Below, in pieces: positions 1-11,099 of a stretch of 64,000 nt of DNA. The position numbers and the translations under genes are program-made. The notes under the pieces are model-generated. The model saw nothing but the letters and a program-made list of their open reading frames with translations. It was not told the origin of the DNA and made no database searches. The stretch comes from Blumeriella jaapii (taxonomy: Eukaryota; Ascomycota; Leotiomycetes; Helotiales; Drepanopezizaceae): NCBI GenBank assembly GCA_009599575.1, contig VWND01000095.1:434001-498000 (forward strand), given 5' to 3'. Every line of letters begins with the position of its first letter. Position 1 is the stretch's first letter.

Positions 1-799
1 AGGGCCGATATATTGTTTTCGTTATAAAGGGTCGATTAATTAAATTGAAAGAAATAAAAAGGTGAAAATAAAAATTGTAAATTAAAAAAATCGAAAAATT
101 AATGTTTTCCGCACTTTTAATAGCCTTTTATCGATTCGTGGCCTTTTGTTAAATAAGAAAAACTCTGCAAAGTATAACCTTTTACGAATTTTTTTAATAA
201 TTCGAATGGATTAATCGGTGAAGGTTCCCAACGAATCTTTTAGCGTATATATTACAGAAAAAAGCTTATTAATTGGCTCCGGGGCTTATAACTGTCGTGC
301 ATAGCCGAATAGTCGGTAGGAACCTTTACCGAAAGCTAGAACGGATGAATTGTATGCAATAAAATATTATTTGTATTGTTTTAAATCTGATTGGCGAGCT
401 TTCCGCAGAAAACGAAAGGTTCGGGCTCGCTTAGTCAGTCGCTCGGAAAAACTAATCTCCGAAAAGGCTCGTTATCACGTGACTACGAGCTTTTCCGAGC
501 TCCAGAAACATTTAACTACTGAAAGCGTACAGGAAGAATAAATCTGGAACAAAAGAAATGAAAGGAAATAAAGGAATGTAAATATAGCGCAACACATATT
601 ATACTTTTTGTAAAAGATATAGCGAATTCGAGCCGAAAAACATCAAAAATAAAAGATTTTCTAATATATCGAAGGAAAAATACTGAAAAAATTTAATTTT
701 TTATTCGGCGTGCAAAGCGAAATTTCCGCCAGAATAAAAAAGTAATATTTTGTATTAATTAAAAAAAAATTAACGTTTGTGTTTTAGCTTTCGACGATA
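1..799. other. AT-rich leader or flank of relic C, no gene recognised
   Basis: I see no supportable gene here. The stretch from about 230 to 545 is less AT-biased than its surroundings and has a 63-codon open frame at 350-541 rich in Arg, Lys and Ser with no motif I recognise. The position, just upstream of the decayed gag of relic C, would fit the LTR or untranslated leader of that element, but no second LTR copy is in the window to confirm it. From about 560 to 800 the sequence is plain AT-rich decay. Confidence 0.4.
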
Positions 800-1500
800 A
801 AATAAAAAAAAAGTGGATCGGATACGAACGACGTTTTACGAATATTCGAATTATATAAAACGATTTTAAAAAATAAATATTAAACTTTTTAATAAATGCG
901 AAAAATCGAGAAATCGCGGCTTCGAATTTATACGATAAAGCGAAGCAAAAAAAGTATAAATTAATTAACGATTTTGTTGCTTATTTAAATAATTTCGAAT
1001 AGCAATTGCAAATAACAATCGATGCGATTAAAAAAAAATGCTTTTCGCAAAATTTCGATTTACTTTTCGAAAAAAAATTATTAAACGAAATAATATTATA
1101 GTTATAAATTCGTACGAAAAATTAATATCGATCGTTCGTCGTATCGAAAATATTAATAAAAAAATTATTAGCGACGAAACGAAAAGTAATAAACGACGAA
1201 ACAAACAAAAAAAAAAAAAAAAAAAAAAAGATTTATATTTACGATTAAAGCTTAAAAGCTAAAACAAATATATACCGTTTTCGATTCGAAAATATATTAT
1301 AAAAAAAAAACGAAAGCGAAAAAAAAAAAAAAAACGATAATTTTAATAAAATCCTTTAAAATTTTAGAATTTTTAATAACTTTTTTTATTTTTCGAAATG
1401 CAGTCGCTGTTAAAAAGCAAAGCACCGTATAGCCAATTGTTTAAAAATCGAAAATTATAAATGCAACAGAAAAAAACATATAATTCCAAACTGCTCCGAA
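800..1500 (+). pseudogene. gag: Relic C gag (Ty3/gypsy-type capsid and zinc knuckle), decayed
   Basis: This is a degraded Gag of an LTR retrotransposon, the protein that builds the cytoplasmic virus-like particle. In one frame from about 838 to 1060, interrupted by TAA codons that fit former CAA, it reads as a helix-rich capsid segment; residues such as DFVAYLNNFE at about 973-1002 resemble the capsid domain of fungal gypsy Gags. Downstream, 1462-1494 encodes C-x4-H-x4-C, the last three ligands of a CCHC zinc knuckle; the first Cys is not visible. A poly-A run near 1205 lies in between. The protease of the same element follows at 1615. The family is distinct from A and B. The start codon is not identifiable and the ends are approximate. 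Confidence 0.6.
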
Positions 1501-1614
1501 GCTAATAAATTTAAAAATTCGAGAAAAGCTTTCGCTCGATTTTAATTTCGTTATTGCTAATAAAATCGAGCGAAAAAAAAAAGTAGAAAATAATAATTTT
1601 AATCGAAATTAAAA

Positions 1615-1932
1615 AAGCAAAAGGCGAAATTTGTACGAAACAAGCTTTTATCGATTGCGGCGCGAAGAAAAACTGCGTAATTTAAAAATTATTAATTAAA
1701 TATAAATAAAAACCAATTTAAAAACGTATTAATTTATTTACGGTTAAAAAAAAAAAAATTTACGACACGTATACGCAATTTTTTCGCGCTATTAATAATT
1801 ATGAAATAATTAAAAAAATACAAAGCAATTTCGTGGCTTGCGATATAAATATTTCAGAAGTTTTATTTATTTTAAGGTTTTTTTAATTGCGAAATATCGA
1901 TTCCGTTATAAGCTTTCGAATTAAATCGTAGC
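1615..1932 (+). pseudogene. pro: Relic C retropepsin-like protease, interrupted by A1
   Basis: This is a decayed aspartic protease, which would cleave the element's polyprotein. The frame carries AFIDCGAKKN at about 1645-1674, matching the D-[ST]-G-A active-site loop with Cys at the Ser/Thr position. Near the right end it has the hydrophobic stretch ILRFF followed by LRNIDSVISF, the G-[FY]-PWL...P-x-I-x-W type tail of fungal gypsy proteases in RIP-changed form. In-frame stops fit CAA-to-TAA and TGG-to-TAG. The frame is cut at 1932 by A1 and resumes at 8355-8402 after the GTAGC/ATAGC target duplication. The rest of pol is not in the window, because B1 starts at 8403. Confidence 0.65.
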
Positions 1933-2201
1933 TGTAACGATTCACTCTTTTGCCACCTCTCGTATGTCACCCCAGCAACTACGTATAGCTGCAAGCTTTC
2001 TGGTCTCCTGGTGGGTCTTCCATTAACTGTGGAGACTATTTATATATATAAAGCATTTCCCCTTTAGCACCTTTGTCTTTTGCAGTTATTAATTTTAAAT
2101 AAATATTTTTGTTATAAAACCAAAGGCTCGTTTCTTATATTATATGAATACGGCGACCAATTGATTAATTTCCTAGCCTTTCGACTGATTAAATCGTTAT
2201 A
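1933..2201 (+). repeat. A1 5' LTR
   Basis: A 269-bp LTR starting TGTAACGATT and ending CGTTATA, recognisable by alignment with the A5 LTR; the terminal CA is now TA. The TATA-like block lies near 2040. It pairs with the 3' LTR at 8086-8354. Confidence 0.93.
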
Positions 2202-2324
2202 TTATTAATAACTTTTTTTTTACGCTGGCGACGGCGTAAACTATTTTTTTCCTCGAATTTTTTATAAGTTATATCAAAGTAATCGACCGGTCGTAAAAAA
2301 GCTTATTTCCGTATTTTGCGAAAA

Positions 2325-3818
2325 ATAGCTTCTGTTCAACGATCCTTCTTTTAGCAGAGCTTTTCAGCTTCTGCTACTACCTCTCAACTTTTCTTTTTTT
2401 AATTAGCGAAAAAACAGCTTTTTTCAAAAGCTTTTTTTTTTGAAAAACAGTTTTTTTTCCGAAAAAAAAAAAACAAAAAAAAAAGCAAAACGCCAACCAT
2501 TTCGCCTGCCACTTTTTTTTTACAGCTTAGCGCTGAAAGCATTCAGTTAAAACTTTTGCAAAATCAACTGAAAAAAGCGCAAAAGCGTAAACGACAATTT
2601 TTGAAAACTATACGATTGCGACAGATCCCTTAATTAAAGCGTTTAATAAAATCTATCGAACGTGCTTCTGTTAGTCGCGAATCTGCTGCTTTTCTTTTTT
2701 TTCGCAACGTTTTATTTTAATTAACAAACGTTATAAATTAATTTCTACGCTTTTCGCGAATTCTCTTTGAATTTCCTTTTAACGGCCAAAACCTTAGCGC
2801 GCTTTTTAAACGTTATAATTCCTATTTATTTGCTAATTTTCGATTAGCTCGTATAAAGCGCGTTCCGAATTTTGAATTTAAATTAAATAATAATAAAAAT
2901 TATAAAACACGCTATTAAAAAATTAAAGTTTTCGACAATTTCGAATTTTATTACGATTATTTCGCTAGCGATCGATTTCGCAAAAATTATATATTCGATC
3001 AAACCGAAAGTATAATAAAGGAATTTTTTATTCCGCGTATTTTAAACCGTTCCGATTTTACTTTTTCCGAAAAATTAATTAAAAAAATCGCCGATTTTCT
3101 GGCCGATTTTTCCGACGTTTAAAAGGCCGAAAACGAATTTAAAATGCTTGTAATAAATACGTACAACGACTTTTAACGGTTTTATCTGCGATTTTTCATT
3201 TTCGCAACAAACGCTTAAATACGAATTAATAAACAGCTTCGAAACGCTTTTCGCGATAAAATACTAAAGCGTTTACGAAAAAAATTGCATTTAAAATAAA
3301 CGCGTACAACGACTTTTAAAAATTGGCTTATCGCCGTCCGATAAAAAAAACAAAATCAATTAGCTAAACGAATTTTATACGCGAATCGCTTTTTAATCAA
3401 ATTTATTATTTATTAAAATAATAAGTTTTTAATTAAAGCGTACTACGAGTCAAATCGTACGTACGAAAATCGTTTAAATGCTTCACAGGCTTTTTTTCAG
3501 CTTCTTTCTGTTTTTTCTTCTTTTTCACGCCAAAACGTTTTATTTGGCGTTTTTTTTTTTCGATCGGACCAACGATAACGCTCGTTTTTTATTTCATATC
3601 AAAAAGTTCGAGGCCAATTTGTACGATTTTTTACGGGCCGATTTTCGGTTTTATTTAAAGGTTTTTTTAGACTAATAAATATAAACGAAATCGAACCGGC
3701 CGAAAATTCGCTTTTTAATAATAATAATAAAAACGAAAACTTTCTTTCAAACGACTTTTAAAACGCATACGAGGAAATTAAAAGCTTTTCCGCTAATCGA
3801 AAAAACGCCTAAACTTAA
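2325..3818 (+). pseudogene. gag: A1 gag relic
   Basis: This is the decayed Gag of A1, aligned over its whole length with the A5 gag. The start codon position reads ATA (2325-2327) in place of ATG. Many former CAA/CAG and TGG codons are stops. At 3351-3353 it still has CAA where A5 has its first nonsense TAA (45410), which shows that the A5 stop is a derived C-to-T change. The capsid-like region around 2930-3330 is recognisable (for example NYIFDQT near 2980). No product is possible. Confidence 0.85.
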
Positions 3819-6800
3819 GCAAAACCTTTTTTTTAAACGTATTACGCGATATGCGTTATTTTAACGTTCGAAAGCTTTTTAATAACGATTTATTAACAAT
3901 TCCTGTTATATTTACCAAAAATAGCTTTTCGTACAAAATAAAAGCGCTCGCCGATTTTAAAACGAACGGTTATGCGTTAATCGATTCGGCGCTAATTAAA
4001 TTTTTTTTTTTTTTTCAAAATTTTTGATTTAACTTTTCCCGGTTCTTTTTTCTGTAAAAAAGTATAATAAAGCTCGTAGTTATTTAATTATATATTTTAC
4101 GCTTTTTAATTTTATTATTAACAATCGAATATAATCGTTTATTTTTTTTTTAATTACTAACTTCGGAAATTATAATATAATTCTAGGAAAAGCTTAACTG
4201 GCCGAATATTAAATTTTATTAAATTGTAATAAACGCAAGTTTTATTAGCCGAAGTCTTACCTTTCCATAGCTTTTTACGCTCGTTGTATTAAAATCTTTT
4301 ATTTGCATTTCCGAAAGATTTAATTTCGCTATTAAAACGACGTTATAAAATATAATAAAAACCTTAACCAATTGTAGCAGATCTACGACGCTATGCGAAA
4401 CGCGAAAAGGTCGAATTTTATTCGCGGTGTCAATTTCGATAGCGACGCTAATAAAATAATATAAAAAATCATATTATTATTTTCCCAGGCTAACGATTTT
4501 TTTTTTTTTATTATTTTTTTTTTTTTTCTTTTTTTTTTTCGTCAGAACAGCTTTTTCGTTTTACGAAAAACAATTATATTAAAAACCGAAAAAAAGCTTT
4601 CGCCGCGATAGCTTTTCAACTTAATATAATCGATAATTTAAATAAACAATTTTTTTTTAAATCTTTTAAACGACCAGTTCGAAAACAAGTTTTTTAATTT
4701 ATTGCTTATCTAATTTCCATCTGCCAAATTATTACATACGCTTTTAAGCTAATTTTTAAAAAAAAAGCAGTTGAAATGTTTTTAATTTTCTTATACGAGA
4801 TCGACAAAATACTAAACGACCTTACGTATAACATTTTTTTTAAAACTCAATCTTATAGTTTTTTCGAACGTTTCAAAACCAACGAAATATCGATTTCGAC
4901 TTTTAATTAGCTTAATAAAGCTAATTTCGAATAAATCCTTTTTCGAATTTTTTTTCCCGGAATATAAAAACTTCGAACACGTGTTTTTTAAAGCCGCTAA
5001 TAACGAGCTAGCTTTTTACCGGCCTTACGATTATAAAATCGAGTTTATTATAAATAAAAAAAAGCTGAAATATATTCTTTTATATAAAATATCGATTTTA
5101 AAACTCGAGATTATTAAGATTTATTTGCAAAATAATTTTAACAAAAGCTTTATCGAATCTTTTACCGCTTTTTTCGCTGTTCCAATACTTTTCGCCAAAA
5201 AACCCGACGGTTTATTACGTTTTTATATCGATTATCGAGCTTTTAATAATATTACTCGTAAAAATCGCTATTTTTTTTTTTATCGATAAAACTTTTGTTC
5301 GTTTTTCGAAAGCACGAATTTTTACGAAATTCGATATTCGTTAAGTTTTTTATAAAATTCGAATAAACTCCGCTAGCGAAAAATTAACGACGTTTCGTAC
5401 GCGTTACGGCGCTTATAAATGCAAAATGCTACTTTTTGGCTTTATTAATAAATCCGCAATTTATCAACGCTATATAAACGACGTTCTTTTCGATTATTTA
5501 AACGATTTTTGTATTGCATATTTAAATAACATTTTTATTTATTCGTCCGACCTTTTGAAATACGTTATATACGTTCGCAAAATGTTTTAAAGGCTCGCTG
5601 ACGCTGAATTACAGGCCGATATTCGAAAATTTAAATTCAACGTTATTCGAACCCGTTATTTAAATTTTATTATTTCGATTAAAAGCTTAGAAATAAACCC
5701 AGAAAAAGTCTTCGTAGTCGCTTACTAAAAACCTTTTACTATTATAAAAAATATATAAAGCTTTTTTGATTTTTGTAATTTTTACCGACGTTTTATTCGA
5801 AACTACGGTATAATTGCAAAGCTTCTGATTTATTTAACTAAAGCTAACGTTTTTTTTAATTTTATTTCTGAATACCAAAAAAGTTTCGACCTTTTTATAC
5901 TAGCTTTTACTATTGCATCAGTTTTATAATATTATAAGCAAAACTTTTTTTGCATATTAAAAACTGACGCTTCCGACGGCGTAATAGTTTTTATACTTTC
6001 GCAATTTCCTAACGACGACTAGCTTTTAATCGTTTATTTCAGCAAAACTATAGCTTTCGCAAAACTAAACTACGTTGTATACGACAAAGAGATATTCGCA
6101 ATCGTAAAATTTCTAAGCAATTTTCGTGCTAAATTAATTAGCTCGGTTTATTAAATTAAAATTATTATTAATTATAAAATTTTAAAATACTTTATAATTT
6201 TTAAACTTTTAAACGTTCGATAAACACGCTAAGCCGAGCTTTTCGCCGATTACAACTTTTTTATTACGTACAAATTAAATAAACACAACTTTTTAGCTAA
6301 CGCGCTAATACGTCGTACGAGCGAACTCGACCGCCAAAACTCTTTTAAACGCATTCAGCGCTTGCAAATTCTTTTTCGAGCCGATCAGATTAATTACCGC
6401 TTTTTAATTAAAAAATTTCGATTTTTTACGGCTTTCGAAACAATTGTTTTTATCGTTGAAATAATTGATTTTTTATTCGCATTTCGTATCGTTAACCAGC
6501 TTTTTTACGCTAATCGCATAGCTAGCAGCCTAATAGTTTTTCGAAAAAAAGCTGTACGAAACGTTACAAAAAAAAACGACGCTAATAACATTTCGTATAT
6601 ATTTAAACGCGATTTGCTGTTATATTACGATCGTTTGATAATACCAGACGTCGATTATTTTCGTTTGGCTTTTATACGAAAAATGCACGATTAAATTTTT
6701 ACCGCTTATTTCAGCGTTCGTAAAATTACGCAATTGCTTTCGGACTAATATTATTAGCGAGGTATAACAACTTTTGTAAAATAATATTATCGCAACTGTT

Positions 6801-8085
6801 ACGTTTATCGAAAAAGTTTTGTTTTAAAAAATAAACGCTTCGGCTTTTTTCAGTTTTTTTCTGTTTCTGACCATTTTTAAAAGCACGTTATAATAAATTT
6901 TTACAATTTTAATAAAAATAAATACGATTACGACAACGTGTTCGTAATAATAAATCGCTTTTCTAAGCAAATTATTTCGATTTTTTATTATAAAAATATC
7001 GATGTTCGAAGCTTCGCCAAATTGTATATATTTTACGTATATAAGTATTTTAGCTTTTTAAAAAATATTATTAGCGATCGTAGCCTTTAATATTAATTTA
7101 CTTTTTGGTTTAAATTAAACAAAATACTCGGTACGCAATTAAAATTTTCGACAGCCGCTTATTTTAAAACCGACGGTCAGACCGAAATTTACAATTAATA
7201 TTTGTAAAAACGCTTTCGATTTTTCGTAAACTTTTATTAAAACGATTAAAGCGAATTTTTTAATAATGGATTTCGTTTAAATAATTTTTTTTTACGAAAA
7301 TCTAAATGGCCTTTTATTTTTTAAAATTGTATACGATTATATTTTTTATATTAATTGAAACTGAAAGCTCGATACTTCTTTTTTTTCAATTTTTTATATA
7401 AGTTAAACGCAAACGAAGCTCGTGCGTACGCTCGCCGCTATTACGACGTTTAAAACCTCGCTAAATCGCATTTTTAATAAGTTTACGATAAAATAAAAAA
7501 AAATACGAATAAATTTCGCCGCGCGATCGATTTTAACGTTAGCGATTACGTTTGGCTCGATATGCGTTTATTTCCGACCTTTCGGCCTTTCCGCAAATTC
7601 GATAATTTTATAAACGGCTTTTTTAAAATTATAGCCAAAATTTTCGATAACGCTTTTAAACTAGACTTTTTTAATATTATAAACGTACATTTAGTTTTTC
7701 ACGCTAATCGACTGCGTAAAATAGCTGACGACGCGTTTTCAAAACAAATTAACTTAGCTTTTGAATTTATTAATATAATTAATAAGCTTAAATACGAAAT
7801 CGAAAAATTAATCGCTTGTCGAATGCAACGAAAGATTTTTTAATACAAAGCTTTTTAAATAGGCTTAAATAAAAATCTTACGTAGTATTTCGCGTCTGAC
7901 TTTATATATGCTTTTTTAAAAGTGCGCGATTTTTCTTTGGCGCATAAAAAGCTTTCCGGTTTTTTGCAAAACTTATAAACTGGCTGAAAGCGTATTCCGA
8001 AGATTTAAATTCGTACGATTATTTAAATAACGACGTACCAATAAATAAAAGCTCGAAAGCGCGTTTTTTTCGGACGGAGAAATAA
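3819..8085 (+). pseudogene. pol: A1 pol relic (PR-RT-RH-IN-chromodomain)
   Basis: This is the decayed Pol of A1. Protease is around 3940-4030, with the DSGA loop changed to DFKT. Reverse transcriptase spans about 4981-5590 and its YLDD box is YLNN. RNase H is at about 5740-6310, integrase about 6680-7560, and the C-terminal chromodomain-like segment about 7785-7960. The longest open pieces are 102-110 codons. The terminal frame ends in TAA just upstream of the 3' LTR, matching A3 and A4 and unlike A5. Catalytic Asp-to-Asn changes in RT alone would make it inactive. Confidence 0.88.
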
Positions 8086-8354
8086 TATAACGATTTATTT
8101 TTTTGCCATTTTTCGTGTGTTATTCCAGCAACTACGTATAGCTGCAAGCTTTTTGGTTTTCTGATAGGTCTCCTATCAATTATGGAAATTATTTATATAT
8201 ATAAGGCATTTTTTTTTTAGCATTTCTATTTTTTGCAGTTGTTGATTCTAAGTAAATATTTTTGTTACAGAACCAAAGGCTCGTTTTTTATACCATATGA
8301 ATACGGCGACCAGTTGACTGATCTCCCAGCCCTCCGACTGATTAGATCGTTATA
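8086..8354 (+). repeat. A1 3' LTR
   Basis: A 269-bp LTR beginning TATAACG (from TGTGACG) and ending CGTTATA. It follows the short purine-rich tract at 8074-8082 and is followed by the ATAGC target duplicate. Confidence 0.93.
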
Positions 8355-8402
8355 ATAGCGATATTTAATCGAACGCTTATAATTTAATTTCGTTATAATT
8401 AA
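8355..8402 (+). pseudogene. pro: Relic C protease continuation between A1 and B1
   Basis: This 48-base remnant restores the protease frame of relic C when A1 and one copy of its 5-bp target duplication are removed. The joined reading passes through a TAG that fits former TGG into RYLIERL, the basic-aromatic segment that follows the protease tail in fungal gypsy Pol proteins. It ends where the B1 LTR begins at 8403. It shows that relic C was the earliest layer at this end of the window. Confidence 0.6.
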
Positions 8403-8670
8403 TATAAAACGGTGATACCTTGTATTAATGGGAGTTGGTAGTTTTAGCTATGATCGAGGCATGGACCTTTCCGAGACCCTCTGCCACTGATTATTTTTAA
8501 CAGGTATAAAAGCAAAGCATTTCCTTAGATAATACCATAAGTACGCAGTTTAATTTATATTTTTATTTATTTATTTTTTTTTTTTTTTTTATTTTTTTTA
8601 AAAATTCCTTAGATTATTTTACTTACCGATATATAGCCGTATCAGTTTGGTTTTCTTATCTATTTTTACA
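8403..8670 (+). repeat. B1 5' LTR
   Basis: A 268-bp LTR starting TATAAAACGG (from TGTAAAACGG) and ending TTTTTACA. The family-B LTR has inverted ends TGTAAAA...TTTTACA and a TATA box (GGTATAAAAGC) in its middle. It aligns with the B2 LTRs at 30041 and 53856. Confidence 0.92.
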
Positions 8671-9246
8671 TTTGATAATTTACGCAAGGATTTAAACTTC
8701 GGTGTTTCGTTTTTATATATTCGCCGATGCATTTTTCAAATTCGCAATTAAAATCGATTTCGATATTTCGCTATTACGGCTTAAAAGATCTTTTATATAA
8801 TGTTGTTCGCAGCTGTATTATATAAAAGATTTTTAATAGCTTTTTTTATTTTGCGCATAATTATTAAATTATAAAAATGCAATATATTTTAGAAACGTTT
8901 GAAATTACGGTTAGGCAATTTTGAACCGTGCGAAATTCAAAGCTCGAAAGTCGCTTTTTTGTTTAAAAATAATAAATCGAATATTGGTTCGTACGTTTCG
9001 ACCGCTGCGCTCGGCTTTTCTGAATTAGATTTTTTTTGATTAAACGCTTAGCGAAAACTTAATCTTTTAATTTTACGCTTTGTAATTGTGGCAATTACAA
9101 TTTGCGGTTTTTTATTAAAAGTAGTAAAAAGATGGCTATACGTGCATTGGCCTAAGCCACGGAATATCGAAATTATAAATTATATAACAATATTATATTA
9201 ATTTAATTAATTTATTAAAAAACAAGTTTTTTAATATATTATTTAA
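8671..9246 (+). other. B1 untranslated leader
   Basis: This is the segment between the 5' LTR and the gag ATG at 9247. It aligns with the B2 leader at 30308-30883. I could not assign a primer-binding site and see no open frame with protein-like content. Confidence 0.6.
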
Positions 9247-10860
9247 ATGTTTAGACGCAATTTTATTTTATTTAATGTTTTCAGAAAATACAAAGATCTT
9301 TTTAATAGCTTTTTTATTAAAAACGATTTTTTTTATACTGAAGATTTTCAATTTGTAATTTTAGAAAACACTTATTTATTTAATTTAAATTTTATTAATA
9401 CTTTTATTAATATTATAGATAACGACGCTTTTCGTTTTCTTATGCGAGGCCGCATGCCTTTCCTTGGCTTCCCTGATATACTTTTATTTAGTAGCGCCAA
9501 TATTACCGATTTTATCGAGAAATATAAAAAAACTTATAAGGATTTCGGAATTTTTAAAACTGAAATGTTCGATAAACTTTTTCGCTACTATGATTTAACC
9601 ATTAAAAATATTATTAAATCGATAAATAAATAAAAGGCTATTAGGGCTCGAAACTGGCGCAAGCTATTTAAAGCTTTGAAATCGGAATTCCGAAACTACG
9701 ATCGTTAGCAAATTCGCGATATTATCGCTTTTTTTAAACAGTTTATTATAATAATTCGCTAAGCCAAAGAACTTAAAGCTTATTATCGTATTTATACGAA
9801 AATTTTTAACGTTTTCGTTAATAAAAAAGTTTTAAGCGAAGTTAAGCAAAAAAGATTGTTTTTATTTGGCCTTTTAATTAGCATTCGTAACAAAATTATT
9901 AAGCATTTTAAAATTGATAAACAAAACTCTGAAACTTTCGATTAGTATTTTAAATTTGTGAAATTCGTTTTTAAATAAAATTAAAGCGAACGTATTATCG
10001 AAGTTATAAATCAAAAGAAATTTTTCTTTTTTATTTATAAGAAAAACGTAGAAACTTTAATGTAGAAATATGCCCAGCTATTAAAAGTTACCGAAATCGC
10101 TAAAAAACAGCTAGTTATTATATTATTTAATCGTTTTGCAAAACTTATTAGCTTGGAAAAGCTTGATAAAAATATCGAAACTTTCGTATTAAAATTTACC
10201 GATATTAAAATTCAAGGATTTTAAAGCAAAATCGAAAGTTTTATATAATAGCAGAAAAAACTTTTTTACGTTAATTCGAATAATAAAAACGATTAAAATA
10301 GCTTTTATAATAACTATTTTTTTTAAAATGCGCGAAGCGATCAGCTTCGTTAAGCTATCGTAAAAATAATAGCTGTTTAGTAGCAATTTTTTTAAATTAA
10401 CGATCAGAATCAGCGAAATACTAATTATAATAGCGATTATTAAAAGAAAAAAAAAAACCAACGCGGAAATTAGAATCGCGGCTATTAAAATAGTAAAAGT
10501 AATTATTAAAACAGATTTCGTAGTTTTAAATATAAATTTTGTAATAATAAAAAAATTTATTACGAAAAGCTTTATATTCGTTCAGAATATAAAGCATTTA
10601 ATTTTTGTATAAATAATAAAATCTGTTATATTAATAAATACGGAGCGATTTGCCTCGGACCGACGGAAGCAGAAATAAGTTTTTTTAATAAAATTAAAAA
10701 TTAAAGCTGGTTGAATATTATTCGCTTAAAAGTAAAAGGTACGGAATGGAACGAATGCTTGGAAAACAAAAAGGATGCGAAAACGATTTTCATTAGTAAA
10801 AGAAAAAATATTTCAAAAGGCGTATTAATTAAAAAGAAAACCTTTACTTTAAGTATAAAT
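9247..10860 (+). pseudogene. gag: B1 gag relic
   Basis: This is the decayed Gag of family B. The start ATG at 9247 is conserved with B2 (30884), and 128 codons are open before the first stop. The N-terminal part contains LMRGRMPF and DFIEKYKKTY, shared with B2. A capsid-like helical region follows to about 10200 with stops of CAA-to-TAA type. Further on, at about 10580-10740, is a region shared with B2 that resembles the Cys-containing tail of fungal gypsy Gags (ICYINKYGAICLGPTE). The boundary with pol is not certain. Confidence 0.65.
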
Positions 10861-11099
10861 AAAATTTAAATATATAAATAAAAAACAAATACATATATTA
10901 CTAATATAATTATCGCGTTTGCAAATATTATAGCTGTATAATTAAGCTAGCGAATCACAAAAAAGCAAAATGCTTTTATTTTATTCGCTAAACTAATTAG
11001 TATAAAAAAAACGTTAAAATCGAAAAAAAAAAAGATTTTAAAATTCGAAAAAAAACCGATAAAATTATTAGAAAAACGCTTATAATAAAAAAAATTAAC

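Larger units (their letters stand above)
1933..8354 (+). mobile_element. A1: full-length chromovirus (family A), heavily RIP-mutated
   Basis: This is a complete 6.4-kb Ty3/gypsy element with LTRs at 1933-2201 and 8086-8354 and the family-A order gag, protease, RT, RNase H, integrase, chromodomain. It is flanked by GTAGC (1928-1932) and ATAGC (8355-8359), one duplication with a single G-to-A difference. It sits in the protease of relic C. Every protein region has many TAA codons, the gag start is ATA, the protease DSGA reads DFKT and the RT YLDD reads YLNN (5519-5530). Its 6.4-kb length equals that of the other family-A copies, so it is point-mutated rather than deleted. Confidence 0.93.

Noticed and set aside
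1200..1340. Poly-A runs as a non-LTR element tail or CRISPR-like repeat
   Set aside because: They lie within the decayed gag of relic C, where Lys codons and G-to-A changes explain them. No spaced repeats are present.
10189..10461. Hydrophobic minus-strand frame resembling membrane segments
   Set aside because: It is antisense to B1 gag; A-rich coding sequence reads as Ile/Leu/Phe on the other strand. The same artefact occurs opposite B2 at 31912-32097 and 32502-32738.
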